64,000 nucleotides of DNA from Centroberyx gerrardi (lineage: Eukaryota; Chordata; Actinopteri; Beryciformes; Berycidae). Location of the stretch: the NCBI RefSeq assembly GCF_048128805.1, contig NC_135998.1, positions 20,477,156-20,541,155 on the forward strand, written 5' to 3'. Below are positions 1-40,600 of this stretch, piece by piece. The notes beneath the pieces are model-generated. The model was not told where the DNA came from and did not search any database. It saw only the letters and a program-made list of their open reading frames with translations. Every line of letters starts with the position of its first letter. The stretch's first letter is position 1. The position numbers and the translations under genes are program-made.

Positions 1-397
1 CAACAGTAAACAGACTAAGAGGCAGAGAACACTACCACTACCATTGCCTGGGAGGATAAACAGTGACACACAACACAGCGCACACTTCCTTCTTTTTATG
101 TGTGTTTGTGTGTATGAGTGTGTGTGTGTGCATGTGTGTGTGCACACAGGCACCTACTGTATGTCACTGTGCATCTCTCATATGCCACCTTAAACAAAAA
201 ACATGCATTCTGTTGAGGCCACCAGGCAGACAGAGGTCTAGAGGGGGGAGAGGGCACCCGTGGGCCCCTCTGAGAGCTGCCCCTGCCTGGGCTGGGAGCC
301 TCCAGCTGTCCCCTGGGGGGTCCAGAGGCCCTAACCCTTCACTCCTTCCCTGACACTAACCAGACACAGCAGCACAAACATACACTGGCCCAGAGTT

Positions 398-441
398 GGG
401 GGGGGGGGGGGGAGAGAAAGGGAGGGAGGGAGAGGGAGAGA

Positions 442-500
<59 letters not shown>
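398..500. repeat. G run followed by (GA)n microsatellite
   Basis: A run of about 15 G at 398-412 leads into GGGA-type and then pure GA repeats to 500. Confidence 0.9.
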
Positions 501-503
<3 letters not shown>

Positions 504-3500
504 AACACATTAGGAGAATGCACCCATTTTCACCCACAGCAGAGAGGCATTTGATGAGTCCTTTTTAATATCCCTCTTTCTCTCCCTCTTAAAGAGAGCA
601 ATTACATGTCCAGGACAATCCCACATTAAACAAACATTAGCTCTCTCTCCAGAGCCAGACGCAGGCAAATTACATTGTTTCCAGATGCCAGTCACACAAA
701 CACACACATACCCACCATCCCTCTATGCCCCGCTCCTCTCCTGTTTCTCCTCTCTCTATTGTTCTTCTTCTTCACTCCTCACCACTGCCTCACATTTTGC
801 TCCCCGCTATCTCTCCCTGTTTTTCCCTTACCTCTCTCACTTCCCCAAGTTAAGCCAAGGGCTTGTGAACAATGCCACGGCAAGCTGTTTTCAATTACAC
901 TGCCACATCCACTACTACTGGAGACAGAGAGGAGGGCCAGGGATGGCGAGAGCAAAACACAAAGGAGAACGAAGGAAAGGAGCCAAATAGTAGGCAGCAG
1001 TGAACTTCTGCAGACTGATGTCTATCTCCTTTGCTTTTACTGGATGTCACAGCTCCCAAACCAATGAAAAACTCTGGCCAGTTTTTATGTTTGAAGACTT
1101 TCTAGAAAACATTCACTTTAATTCATTTGGAGATGCAATGTGGTAAAAAAGTAACTAAGAGGCATACAAGATGATACAGTCCAAATGGTCACGTGCATAA
1201 AAATTGCTGCCACTGTGGGTGACATAAGACAGTCCTCTAAACCCCTGCCCCAAAGAGCCAATAGTGAGAAAAACAGTTTAAAAAAAAAACTAAAAGCTAG
1301 TTTAGGGAGCTGAAGCCTTTCTGTGGTTGACTAGCGGCTAAGTGGCTAACGCAATTTTCCATTGACTGCAAAGTAACATGTCTGCAACTAAACAAAGCAT
1401 GGCACACTGTGTAGCATGACCTTTTAGGCAATTTGCACATTTCTGTTATCTTAGGCAGAGAAATTTATAGAACACTTATGATGGAGAACTATGACATAGT
1501 TCAACGAGTAGTAGACGCTGTCGTGCATGGCTAGGCTTTCACCTCTTGAAATGCAATTTGGGACTTCAAAGTATGAGTTCAGGCTCACGATAGTAACTGC
1601 TGACATTTTTTCACAGTAGCCAGTGAAGCTGTAGCTAGCTAGCTACGGAATGTTCCATCTCAACATTCCAACTAGCTAAAAGCCTGCTGGGTAGTGTAGT
1701 TCAGTAACTAAATTTGTCGTTCATGTAAATAATACTGAATGGATTTTTGTTAAATTGAGCCAAGCGAGATGTGTTGATGCTTACTACAACATTTTTAAAA
1801 ATCAAAGCCATATGCTTTTTAGATTGCTTGTATGAAGTAACCCCCTGCATACTGACAGAGGGTAAAATCAACCCTAGGGTTGATGGAAATTACGTCAACT
1901 TCAGTTCCCTATTGTTTTGGATAGATCCTAAATCTAGCTATACTGTAAAACACAATATTCGTTTCCACATTAAATAATCATATAAATGGAGGATATTAAG
2001 AATGTTATAATCTAACCCCGGCTGTGTCAAATCTTCTGCCATCCTTCTACAGCTATTTACAATGAATTCTGTGAGCAATCAGCCATTGTATTTGCATTGT
2101 GCAGCTTAATGATATCTATTCACATCTACTGTTTCATGTGACTAAAGCATACATGAGCAACAGAGTGAAACTGAGCTGAGCAGGCTGTTCGTGCACAAGA
2201 CACAAAAGGCCCGGTGCTTCAGCTTCAGGTCTAACTAATTAATTCTATGGGTAGATTTCCTGCCAGTGATCAAACTATTTTCTTCCACGTATTTTGCTGC
2301 TGTTTGCATTTCCAAAAATTAATTAAGGAACTTTCCAATCTGCTGCATTCAGCACATAATCCATCATCATTTCTGATATTTTTCTTCAGCTTTACAAGGC
2401 TGTAACAAATCCATACAATATTTTAAACAGTACAAGATTATTTTCCACTGCTTTCCAGTGAAGGTAGCTTCATCAAGGTTGTGTCAAACATTATTCTGTT
2501 TTATTTTATAAGAAGTCACAATCATGTCTGATAAACATTTGTTTCACTCTCATTCTGTGTTGCTCTTGCAATGTCTTCTACTAGTCTGCTAGTTTGTTTT
2601 TAGCACACATGCTTGTTAGTAGCATCACGGCAGAAAACACCCAGCCTGACGAGGAAATTCCTACTCCTCCGTGTTTGGTAGATATTTGAATTCCCCTCAT
2701 TAAAAAGGCAAGAATCAGCAGATCACCAAATCAAATCCTTTGGGAAACTGAAAACAGCACACTGTGAATCAACTACAGATAGAATCGCTATCTGTTTAGA
2801 ATGCATTCAGTTCATTGTGCCCTGCTTTCATGTGTCAATATTATGTAAAGTCACATTTGACTAATTTTAGTCAATTCTTCAAATTCTAATTAGATTTTTA
2901 GGGGCAACTGGCAGCCCTAGTAGGCTATATATGCTTTAAATTCACATATTTGTTTTTCTTATTTTCTACATCTTCTACCTATGGCATTCTTCACTTAACT
3001 ACACCACAACAGCATCTGGTGAGTAGATGAAATGCATCAATGACATTTGGTTATTAGAGAGTAACCCAGGTCCAAAAACTTGATATAAATTTCAGCTCCT
3101 TTTTAACCTGGTTGAAGCTGATCAGGTTCTAGTCCAACTGAAGTGCTTATATGTCGTTTCATGAGGAGTTGGGCCCAATCAGTGCTTTTAACAAATTACA
3201 AGGTTGCATATGAGTCAAAAACAAGGCCAGACTAGAAGGTCTCCTTCCCTCTGAACGGCAAACCACAACATGCCTTATCAAGCACTCAGACTCACCACTC
3301 AGTAAGACCAAGAAGTTCACTGCCAAAGACATGGGAAAAACTGATTGTGTGCTTTTGTTTGTGTACACATAAAACTGAATCTAACTTCCAAGACATAATT
3401 AATCTGTGTGTGTGTGTGAGCTCATATCTCTGGGTGTGTGTATACGTGTTCCCTTCCAATCAGAGGCTCAAATACAGCTAAAAGTTGACTTCTAGCTGCG

Positions 3501-4035
3501 GATAGTAGACATGAGAACCAATGTCAAATTGAGGCAGTATAGTCTAAACTCTGGGATAACAGCGGTATCATAACAATTTTGACGAGCACAGTCTTAACAG
3601 TCTATGACCCAGACTAGGTGCCAGACGTTCTTCTAGGAAGAAACCCTGTTGTATAATTCCCATGAAATAATCATACTGGATGACCCCGTGTCGGCAAGCA
3701 TCCGCCTTTTGTCCTTGAGGAAGAACCTGAATCCCTACCAGCTACTGGGGCGCTGTTCTGTAGCTGACCCGAAATTTTCATTTTCATTTTTTTCTTATCA
3801 TTACTATCATATTCACACTTAATGCACACTCCTGAGGGACCAACAGGCTAGACTGATGTCTTTAACAGAGGGGAGGCAAGCATGGCATGGGAAATTGTTT
3901 CATGTCTTTTTCATGTTTTTCTTTTCTATTTTCAGTCAAATAAAGAGTGCGTGTTTATGTGTGTGTGCGTGTGTAAATAAAACAAAGCATTAAAATGTGC
4001 CCTGAAGCAAGGAAGCATCAAAACAAAGAAGGGTT

Positions 4036-4039
<4 letters not shown>

Positions 4040-4066
<27 letters not shown>
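4040..4066. repeat. (TG)n microsatellite
   Basis: Pure TG on the plus strand, dym intron 13. Confidence 0.9.
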
Positions 4067-4225
4067 ACACGTGTCTGTCTGTCTGTAAGGAACCTCATCA
4101 GACAGTCGCTGCATGGTTGAAGGAGCACTGAAATACACACACGGTTCCCCAACACCTAAGGCCATCTGTGGGGACCTCCTAATGTCTGACCTTTCCCTTC
4201 CCCCCACAAATACACACACAGATGC

Positions 4226-4228
<3 letters not shown>

Positions 4229-4306
<78 letters not shown>
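4229..4306. repeat. (CA)39 microsatellite
   Basis: 78 bp of pure CA on plus, only about 160 bp from the opposite-orientation TG array at 4040-4066. Confidence 0.92.
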
Positions 4307-4308
<2 letters not shown>

Positions 4309-5045
4309 TATCTAGGACCATGCAAACCTAATGAGACAGCCAGACTGAGACCTAGACAGACAAACCTGAAGGCAGAGGTGCCTGAACCAGGGTCAAACAC
4401 AAAGACTAGGAGAAAGGCTACAGTGAATATGATGTGTTCATTGGTTTGGTTGCTAATAATAACTATAAATTCTTGATTCTTGAAGACAAAGGCTTGGAAC
4501 AGACAGAGCTGCAGTCTGGCTCCTGACGGTATATTGCAGCAATTAGCGTTACAATTTGATGCAGACCAACAGCTGAAAACATGGCAACAGCATCAAACAG
4601 TCTACCGCATCATAAACTGAATCCCAATCCACCTAAACTGGCTGACAAAACTGGTGCCGGGAGCAAAAAATTTGAGCTATTTCCATTACAGACAACAATA
4701 GACAGGCACCCAACTGACACATCAAAACCACTGTTGCTACAAAGCTGTCCAAGTCAAGTGCGGTGACACATTGCTTGATTGTTTCTCTTGCTTGCCGTGG
4801 TATCATAGTAGTATTGAATTTGAAGATATTAAACTTAGTATCGGTGTCAAAGGCCTATTTAAGTGTAAGATCCTTTATTTTATTTTCCACCAAACCGGTC
4901 TATGTGTGCGTCCCTGAGGAATTAAGCTCCCACACACTCATATATACCTTTCCTGTAAGCTGTCAGATACGCCCATACCTACCACTGTACCTCAAACAAG
5001 CACAAATAATTCGGCAACCCACAACAGATAGAGTGCAGACTATGA

Positions 5046-5046
5046 A

Positions 5047-5072
<26 letters not shown>
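5046..5072. repeat. (TG)n on plus, abutting the dym exon 13 donor
   Basis: On the dym sense strand the intron starts GTGAGTAA and then runs directly into (CA)n. Confidence 0.92.
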
Positions 5073-5077
<5 letters not shown>

Positions 5078-5080
5078 CAC

Positions 5081-30731
<25,651 letters not shown>

Positions 30732-31424
30732 CTCTACCGGCTCCCCTGGACCCTCCGCAGGTTCCACTCAGCCAGACTGACCACTCCTCACTGCTGTTTA
30801 ACCAGGCATGCGCCAAAACCTGAGGCAGCCAGTAACAAGGGGTTGTGGCATGAGAGATAATGAACAACTACATTGAAAACAAAGCATGTCTACAATCACT
30901 TTACAGCTATGCTATTATGCGTATATAATGAAAGGCTGCAATTATAACTTCATGTAATGTATGAGGCTAGGAACCAGCTTGCATTTGACTTCTCTGTCAG
31001 TGCTGATGCTCAAACTCAAATATGAACAAGACAAAAACACACACTATTCCTATTTAAGCTCAGCTGTTTGAAAGCCAGCTAGAAAGCTACAACTGATTTT
31101 TTACAAAACGGTGTCTTGTTCTTCCTTGATTCTAACGCAGCACAGGTGTCAGTTTATGTTACTTTTATTTTTACAGAAATGGTCACTAGTTCACAAAACA
31201 TATGCAACAAATTAATTTGACAATCATCCATATACCAGCTTCACTGTCTAGGGCCAATGTTTATTATTTACCAGGCTCTCCAAGTTAGAGTTCTCCCTCA
31301 AATTTACTTCATGTGATCATATAGCACCACCTTGCCACTGCTAGTGACTTTAGCGCAAGGCAGACACTCAGATATACTGACTGACTCTTTTATTACCTTC
31401 CTGTACTTGATTTCCTTGGCACTG

Positions 31425-31490
31425 TTCCGCCAATTGCTGCTGTGGCACCTGAATTTCCCCAAGGGGGTCAATAAAGTGCTATCTTATTGG
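31425..31490 (+). mobile_element. LINE/SINE 3'-tail-like sequence
   Basis: The string CCTGAATTTCCCC followed by AAGGGGGTCAATAAAGT resembles a 3' tail common on fish non-LTR elements. Only the tail is recognisable. It lies in the dym 5' UTR intron. Confidence 0.45.
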
Positions 31491-32580
31491 CTCAGATCTA
31501 GCTAGTAACTAGTATCTAGTTAGTGACATAGGCGTCCTCATAGTAGTTGTCAGCAGCAGAATCTTTACTTCACAACAAGACCTATGTCTATTGGAAATAC
31601 AATGACCCATTTAGCAAACTGTCCCTGGCACACAGCCTTATAAAAAAGGCCTGTATCAGTTGTAATTGCTACATAAATAATGACATTTATCACAAAGGCC
31701 TATAGTAAACATCATTACTATTTAAGATGCACATCATCGCTAGGTTGAGATTCACTATCCCTTGGCAAAGATCCATCACAATTAGCAAAGTTATTATAAG
31801 GGCCTTTGCATCTATCTGGAGCTTGAAAGACTAGGTCAATTGAAGTAAGTCATGCAACATTAAAACTGTTGGTCCTGGTTAAGGGCCTAGTCAAAGGGGC
31901 AGCTACCAACATACACATCTTCACACTTATTCATATCAAATTATATGAACAAGGTGTAGGCCAAATTTATCAACACCAAGTCTATGACATTCATTTGTGG
32001 GAGAGGTCAACACAACTACAGGATGACACACAGGGAACCAGGACGTGCATGTGGTTTAACCTGACACACCTTTAGCATACATCTTTTCAGGCCAACAGCT
32101 CAAGTGAAGTGCAGTACGGTGGAGGCACACAAGTCCTATACCACAGAGGGGGGAAATCTCAAATTCTCAAATGTTAGCTACATATGCTAATGTTCTTGCT
32201 AACACTCACTAACGTAACAGAATGATGATTCAGACCTTGCAATAGCAAAATTTCATCCTAGTTAACTTACACCTAGTTATATCTATTCATAATTTAACTG
32301 GACTTTTCTTGCATCACTGCAGCATGAGTTAACTTAGATAACGTGAGCTCATCTTGTTTCAAGTGCAGGAAATAGCCTGAGCCCCAGTAACTTTGACTGT
32401 GTTCATGACATAGCTACAACACGAGCTGTCAGTCCCAATTTAGCAAAATCCAAACATAGGGAAATGAATGATTCATGGGCAACTCGGTGAGCGGTTTCCA
32501 GTTAACTAGTAGCTAATATACTGTCCAACAAACGGCTAACGTTAGCGGTTTGTTTGCAATCAGCTGACCGTTCGGCTTAC

Positions 32581-32900
32581 CTGTCATATATGCTTCTCGC
32601 TGTTTCCGTGGCAGTCCTAGCTCCGTGAATCGGGATGAACAGGCTTTTGTACACTAATCAGCGGTTTAGAACAAGCTGCTAAGCAAGTACAACTTACGAC
32701 CAACGGTACTTGAAATTTTGAGCAATTTGATACAGTCAAGTTTACTCTAGATGCTCCTTTCCACCATATTTTCCACGTCGCCACCCCTTGCGTAATGATG
32801 ACAGAGGCGTTACGTCAATGACGTTGCAGATAGAAATATGGCGGATAGATCACACACAATACGCGGTCTGTTACAGTACCACGAAACATGAACATATCTG
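32581..32900 (-). promoter_or_regulatory. dym: dym 5' non-coding exon and promoter region (inferred)
   Basis: Reading the minus strand, a strong donor (GTAAGC) lies at 32580-32579, and the acceptor for the coding first exon is near 30793, so a non-coding exon probably starts around 32.7-32.8 kb. Just upstream are two CREB/ATF-like sites (TTACGTCA at 32810-32817 and ATGACGTT at 32818-32825) and a YY1-like AAATATGGCGG at about 32834-32844. These are typical of TATA-less housekeeping promoters. The exact start site is not visible. Confidence 0.55.
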
Positions 32901-33243
32901 ATCTAATCGGCACAATTCTATTAACAACTTTACCTTGAATGTTTAGACCGCTTCATATGACATAATCTGTCAAAATGCATGTAAAGACGGCAACCTCTTG
33001 TCCAATTGCAGTTTTATTAGAAACGTTTGGCAGCCCCTCAAGATGTTCGACCTAAAAATATTCTGTATTCGCTGGCATCTTCCAAACGCTCCTTATGCAG
33101 ACATGATGCTACTACCATAAACACATATGAATGTATGAATATCGACTGACGTTTGGAGGTGAAGTGAACAAACTAGTTCAAGTGAAGGCACAGGATAATA
33201 TGGAGGCAATGAATGAGTATATTTTTTTATATTAAGATTTCCA

Positions 33244-33249
33244 TTTATT
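33244..33249 (-). terminator. poly(A) signal candidate of the C18orf32 homologue
   Basis: AATAAA on the minus strand (TTTATT on plus), about 345 nt after the stop codon. No other strong hexamer was seen between the stop and this site. Confidence 0.5.
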
Positions 33250-33591
33250 CACTGATTAAACTCCAGGTTTGACTTAGAAAAAAGACTCACATTATGCACT
33301 ATCCTATACAGAATGTATATATATATATATATTCAAGAATCAAGTAAATGCATTTATCAAGTCATGATAATCAAAGGAAATAATATCAACAATAACCAAT
33401 TTCTTAAAGCTATTGTGATATGAGAAAAAAAACCCAATCACAAGAGGGTACACAAATGCAATTTTGTAAGCTTCTAATAACCAATTTCATACAAATTAAA
33501 GCATTAAGTTAATATATTTTTCTCTATGTTATGTACTGAAATATTTACACAATAGGCAACAGATGCATTACAACAATTTCATGAGAAGCTG

Positions 33592-35687
<2,096 letters not shown>

Positions 35688-36359
35688 TCAGATAGGCTGC
35701 CAGGAAGAAGAACCTGCAGCAGAGAAAGCAGACGTGGGTTGTCAAAAAGGCATATCTTGAACAGGTGAGTAGCTCGCTTCAGGCTCCTCTATTAACAAAA
35801 GTCAATTCATACATTGTTCACATTGTACAAGACAAGTCACAGAACTGTCAACATGGCAAGAGTGTCTCTGTGTGCTATAAGGTGGCAGTTTAACTGACTG
35901 GCTAACTTGGTGTAACTCCCTAAACATCTGTCAGTGAGACACACTAGTTCAGTGATTCTCAACCTTTTTCATATCAAGGACCCCAAATGTAGTACACATT
36001 AGGGCCACAAACCCCCATTTAATGAGGTTTTGTCTCTTGGACCCAAATCTGAGAATTGATTAGTGAAATGGGTTGGTGTAGTGTCTGGCTGGGATGAAAA
36101 CCTGCATACTCTTGGCCCTCCACGACACATGATTGGACACCGGCCTAGCCCCGCTGCGCTGTCCTCTGAACTCCACAGGGAGGCGACAAAACAGCAGACG
36201 GGACGACAACATATTAGCAGACAAGCTAGGTAGTAGCTATACACTTTGGTGTCGAGATTCAGATTGTATCTGATACGCTTTATTTTCTACACCACTTCCA
36301 CAATCACGTATCAGCCTCGTCTCCTCAAACTCAACGAGCACCGAGGGCAGTCGTCGCTA

Positions 36360-36946
36360 CATCTGGCTACCAAGAACCTGTCGAGGTAATTATATTTTAG
36401 CTAACGTTAGCTCACTGACACGTCTAACAAACCACTAACGTTAGCTGGTATATATACCGTATGTATTCAAACCAGAGCCTGCGTTTCATACCTAGTCACA
36501 TCTTCCCGTCACAAACTAGAAAAGGTATTGGGGTATTACTGCTTACCCTGTCCCGGTAACCCCTAACCTATATCTACAACCAGTATGTAACGTTGTTCAC
36601 CTGGGAGCAGCTGACTGCCAGCTCAGCTAACTGGTAGCGCTCGCTGGCTAACTACACGAGCGTCAACCTTTGTAACCTGCAGGCTAGCTTAGATAAAGAA
36701 TTAGATAATGGTTCTCACGTTTTCGGAATGCAGCAAAACGATTAAAAGGAGCCTCGCAATGTTACAATGGAAACAAAGTCAAAAAGTGTCTCGCATGTGT
36801 TTTGGATGCTGCGAAGTCTCTGGAATCCGTTGTCGCATGCGCAGTAGACATTTCCGCGTCGGAAGAGAAAAGCGGAAGTCGGGTTTTTACATGGCGCCTT
36901 TCTTCAAAACACAAACAATACGGCTTACTTTTTAATTTATACTCAT
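36360..36946 (+). promoter_or_regulatory. divergent promoter region of C18orf32 (-) and rad1 (+), with rad1 non-coding exon 1
   Basis: The region between the two divergent genes contains an NRF1-like GCATGCGCAG (36835-36844), a TTTCCGCG E2F-like site (851-858), two ETS-like CGGAAG sites (36860-36865 and 36873-36878) and a YY1-like ACATGGCG at about 36890. A consensus donor CAT|GTAAGTGA follows at 36946/36947. It would splice to the rad1 acceptor at 37616/37617, seven bases before the ATG. For C18orf32, a minus-strand donor (GTAAGC) at 36546-36541 could end a non-coding first exon. No TATA box was seen. Confidence 0.6.
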
Positions 36947-37623
36947 GTAAGTGAATGACACATCGTCACTGTTGCCAGTGGCTGTCTTTTGAAACTCGAG
37001 TAACTGGGTGTGTTGGATAGTTACAACAAAAGAGAGGGAAATTAGCTGAATTTACTTTGCTATGCATAACGTGTTAGCAGTGTTGTCTGCGTGCCTTTCT
37101 CTGTTTCTTCAAATAGCAGAATGAAATGCCAGTTTCACACTGCAGTTTGGCAGTTTTATGTTTCCTTAGACACCGAACATACGTGATGTATACTTTGTAT
37201 AATATGACTGTTTTAGATAGGTTGCACTCCTCATTTACTTTAAATCCCCAATGCTTTCTAGCGCCCTGTGTTGTCTTTTGGTGAATGAAGCAAACATCTA
37301 GTAAACCAGTAAAACGTATTTTTAATCATTTATATATATGCCGAAATGAGGAGTGGACCCCAAACGATTCAGAAAAAAACGTACAAGCTATGGTCTACGA
37401 GATATGTTTATTTGTCTAAGGAAACACACATTTAACTTAGAAATGTCCAATATGTCCTCTGTCATACAGTGAAAGAGAACTAATGATACTGACTAATGAT
37501 ATTTCGTTAGATTTTAGTTGCTGATGTGGTCTTGTTCATCGTATTTACTGTCCACAGCACGTGCCATCTAAACCCTTGTTCTACACCGAGTTAAGCTGTG
37601 CTTATCTTCATTTCAGTGCAGCA

Positions 37624-40600
37624 ATGCCTCTGTCAACTCAGTCTCAAGCTGATGATGACCAATACATTCTCGTGGCGAGTTTGGATAACGCCCGGAATCT
37701 CTCAAACATCCTGAAAGCAATCACCTTCAAAGACCATGCCATCTTCAGCGCCACTCCCAATGGGCTGAAGGTCACTGTGGAGGACTCCAAGTCTCTGCAG
37801 GCCAACGCTTTCATTCAGGTGTGTGTTTTATGGACAGGTGTACCTTTCTAATAAATCTTACAAATATTCATGGAGGGCCTCCAGTTGAATGCAGGAGTCC
37901 AGGAAGAGTCTCGATTCCCCCAAATCATCTTAGCAGTAAGGCCTTTTCTGCCCCACATCCCTAATTTCACAGATAGGGATGCATTGATATCAGGCTAATC
38001 ACATTGAAGAATTTCCTCAGCAATAAAATGTTATATCAAGTGGCCTATGTAGCATGTCATCAATCAAAGCAAAACAATTTGATTTCCACCTGAACTATAT
38101 CTAATCATATAATGGCATTTTTTGTTCAGGAGGCCCTGAGCTAATGGTCTATCTTCAATCTTGCTCAGTTAAAGCAGTGGATCATTTAAGTGTTTCAGTT
38201 AAGCACTTGGAGTGTGTATCCACAGTAAAAAAAAAAAAAAAAGAAAAAATAGCAGCATTGTGCATCCACAAGCACAGTGGTTACATGTTTGTAGCCAACT
38301 GTGTGCATGTTAGAGCTTAAAGGACAGTTTCTTATGGAGTAGACCTGCATGTATACAAACCAATGCAATACAGTTTGTATACCAGACACCTTCAAAATAG
38401 AGTTTTTGTTTGATGTCTCCACTATAATGGTGTTATTTAAATAGTATACTTGGCTTCTTTTCCTTGCAGGCTGAGATCTTCCAAGAGTTCACCATCAGGG
38501 ACGATTCTGTGGGGTTTCAGGTCAATCTCACTGTTCTGCTGGACTGCCTGACTATCTTCGGGGGAAGCACAGTACCAGGTAAAGATAAAGGACACCTGAT
38601 TGGAGGAAAGGCATAGTCTAGTGAGTCTCAGGCAATATGCCTTATCCCAATATTCAATGACATGCATTGAATGCTGAACAGACTCCATCTTATGTCACAC
38701 ATAAATGGCGTGCAATGATTGATGTGCCTGAGATCGGTCTTGCAATCCCCTCCTCAAAGTTACTTTCGACTTTCCCTTGTGAAATGCAGCAGTCTCTCGC
38801 CGGTATTTAACCATAGAGTTTATTTACTTGCATATATATAAGATAATGAAACACAGAATGAAGAATGAAATTGGATGGATTTTTTTCTACATTTGTTTCT
38901 AAATCATTGTCCATTGTTCAGCCATTAGTGAAGTGTTTTTTATTTTGTATTCATCTTCTGTAGCATTGATCCTTTTGCCCTTCATTTTATGCATTTTCTT
39001 GTTCTTTTTCACCCCAGTGTTTTTCACTGTTTTCCAATCTATTATCCAAATCCAAGCTGTCTTTAATTGTCATCTTGTTTTTTTCTCTCCAGAAGTTATT
39101 CTGGTTTTAACACACTTTACTTCATTTGTTAATCTTCTTAAGCCATAGATTACGACCCACTTTGGACGGCTTTTTGAAACCAACACAACTCAGAAATGAC
39201 TGGACACAATGTGTTTTTAGGAGAGGTTTTATCATCATTCATCTTCATTCCATTATCCTCCTCATATCTGTGTTTTCAGGAGTGACCACAGCCTTGCGGA
39301 TGTGCTACATGGGGTATGGCTTCCCTCTGACCCTCTTCCTGGAGGAGGGTGGGGTGGTGACTGTGTGTAAGATCAACACACAGGAACCAGAAGAGCCAAT
39401 TGACTTTGAGTTCTGCAGCACCAACGTCACAAACAAGGTAGACGGTCACTATTTCAGATGATGAAAGTCTTTTGACTATAGTTTATAGTCAAAAGATAAC
39501 ATAAATAACACGGTATAACCAGGGTTTAAAGTAAATTCTATTTCTTACTGGTATGGTAAGCCAACCATGACATTTTGTTTGTGCCTAATGCCTGTTTTTG
39601 TGCATGGCAGAGGCAGTTTCCTTTAAAATGTCTTATACAGATGCATACAGCTTACAGTGTATATAAGATGCCATATATACAGTATACTATCAGCAGAGTC
39701 ACTGGGTTGCTCAGCTCAAACATTTTGTGGATTGTCCCAGTTGTAACTAGAACTGGTTTCTTGCAGCTACAAAAGTTTGGCAATATGAATAAACAACTCA
39801 GTAACAATTAATTCTTGAATACTAAATATGAACCCATTTATATAGAGATGTGTAGCTATATACTAGCAAAACAGAACATATATTTGGTGTTGCTTAAAAC
39901 ATATCTGCAGGTTTTTCAGATATCAGATTTAACAGGAGAAAGACGTAAAGAATCAACTAATTGTCAGTTGCACAGTTAAACTACTAATCCCTCCCATAAG
40001 CATGAACATACACATGCTTTGGTAATTTGAGGTCTGATCCAGCACATGTTTTCACTGGTGTTGAATACATTAACAGGAATTCTTGTACGGCTCTGACTCT
40101 ACCAACACTGCAGTTTAGTGTCAGAGTGCACTTTGATGTTTGGAGTACCAGTTTGCAAATGCACTCGACATATATCTAGTATTGCATAGCCCCTGTTTTT
40201 TTCACAGTACTAGCTTACTTTTGCCTCTTGACATCCTTTCTGGCTCTTCAAAAAGGTTATCTTGCAGTCAGAGAGTCTGAAGGAAGCCTTCTCCGAGCTG
40301 GATATGACCAGTGAGGTGCTGCAGATCACCATGTCCCCCAGCCAGCCGTACTTCAGGTGTGTGTGTGGTGAAAAATGTTAAAACTTTGAAAAATGTTCTA
40401 TTGTTCACACCAGTTACCATAGTCTCGCATCAAATCCTGTGTATTGTTAAATGCTTATCTACCTGATGTGCTCTTGGTTAGAAATAAGAGACAGTTTTGC
40501 ATGTCGTAAACCTTGACATTCCCACAGTCACACATCACAAGGCTGGATGTAATACTTTTAATTTAACTGATTTCATGTCAAGTTTTTTTATATAGCTCTT

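Larger units (their letters stand above)
1..5080 (-). other. dym: dym intron 13 (partial)
   Basis: This is intronic sequence after coding exon 13, open to the left. Both strands were searched for the remaining dymeclin C-terminus (e.g. a VIEEVIRMMLEIIN-like or FIPYVWSLVYN-like stretch) without success. It holds GA and CA/TG microsatellites and otherwise AT-rich unique sequence. Confidence 0.7.
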
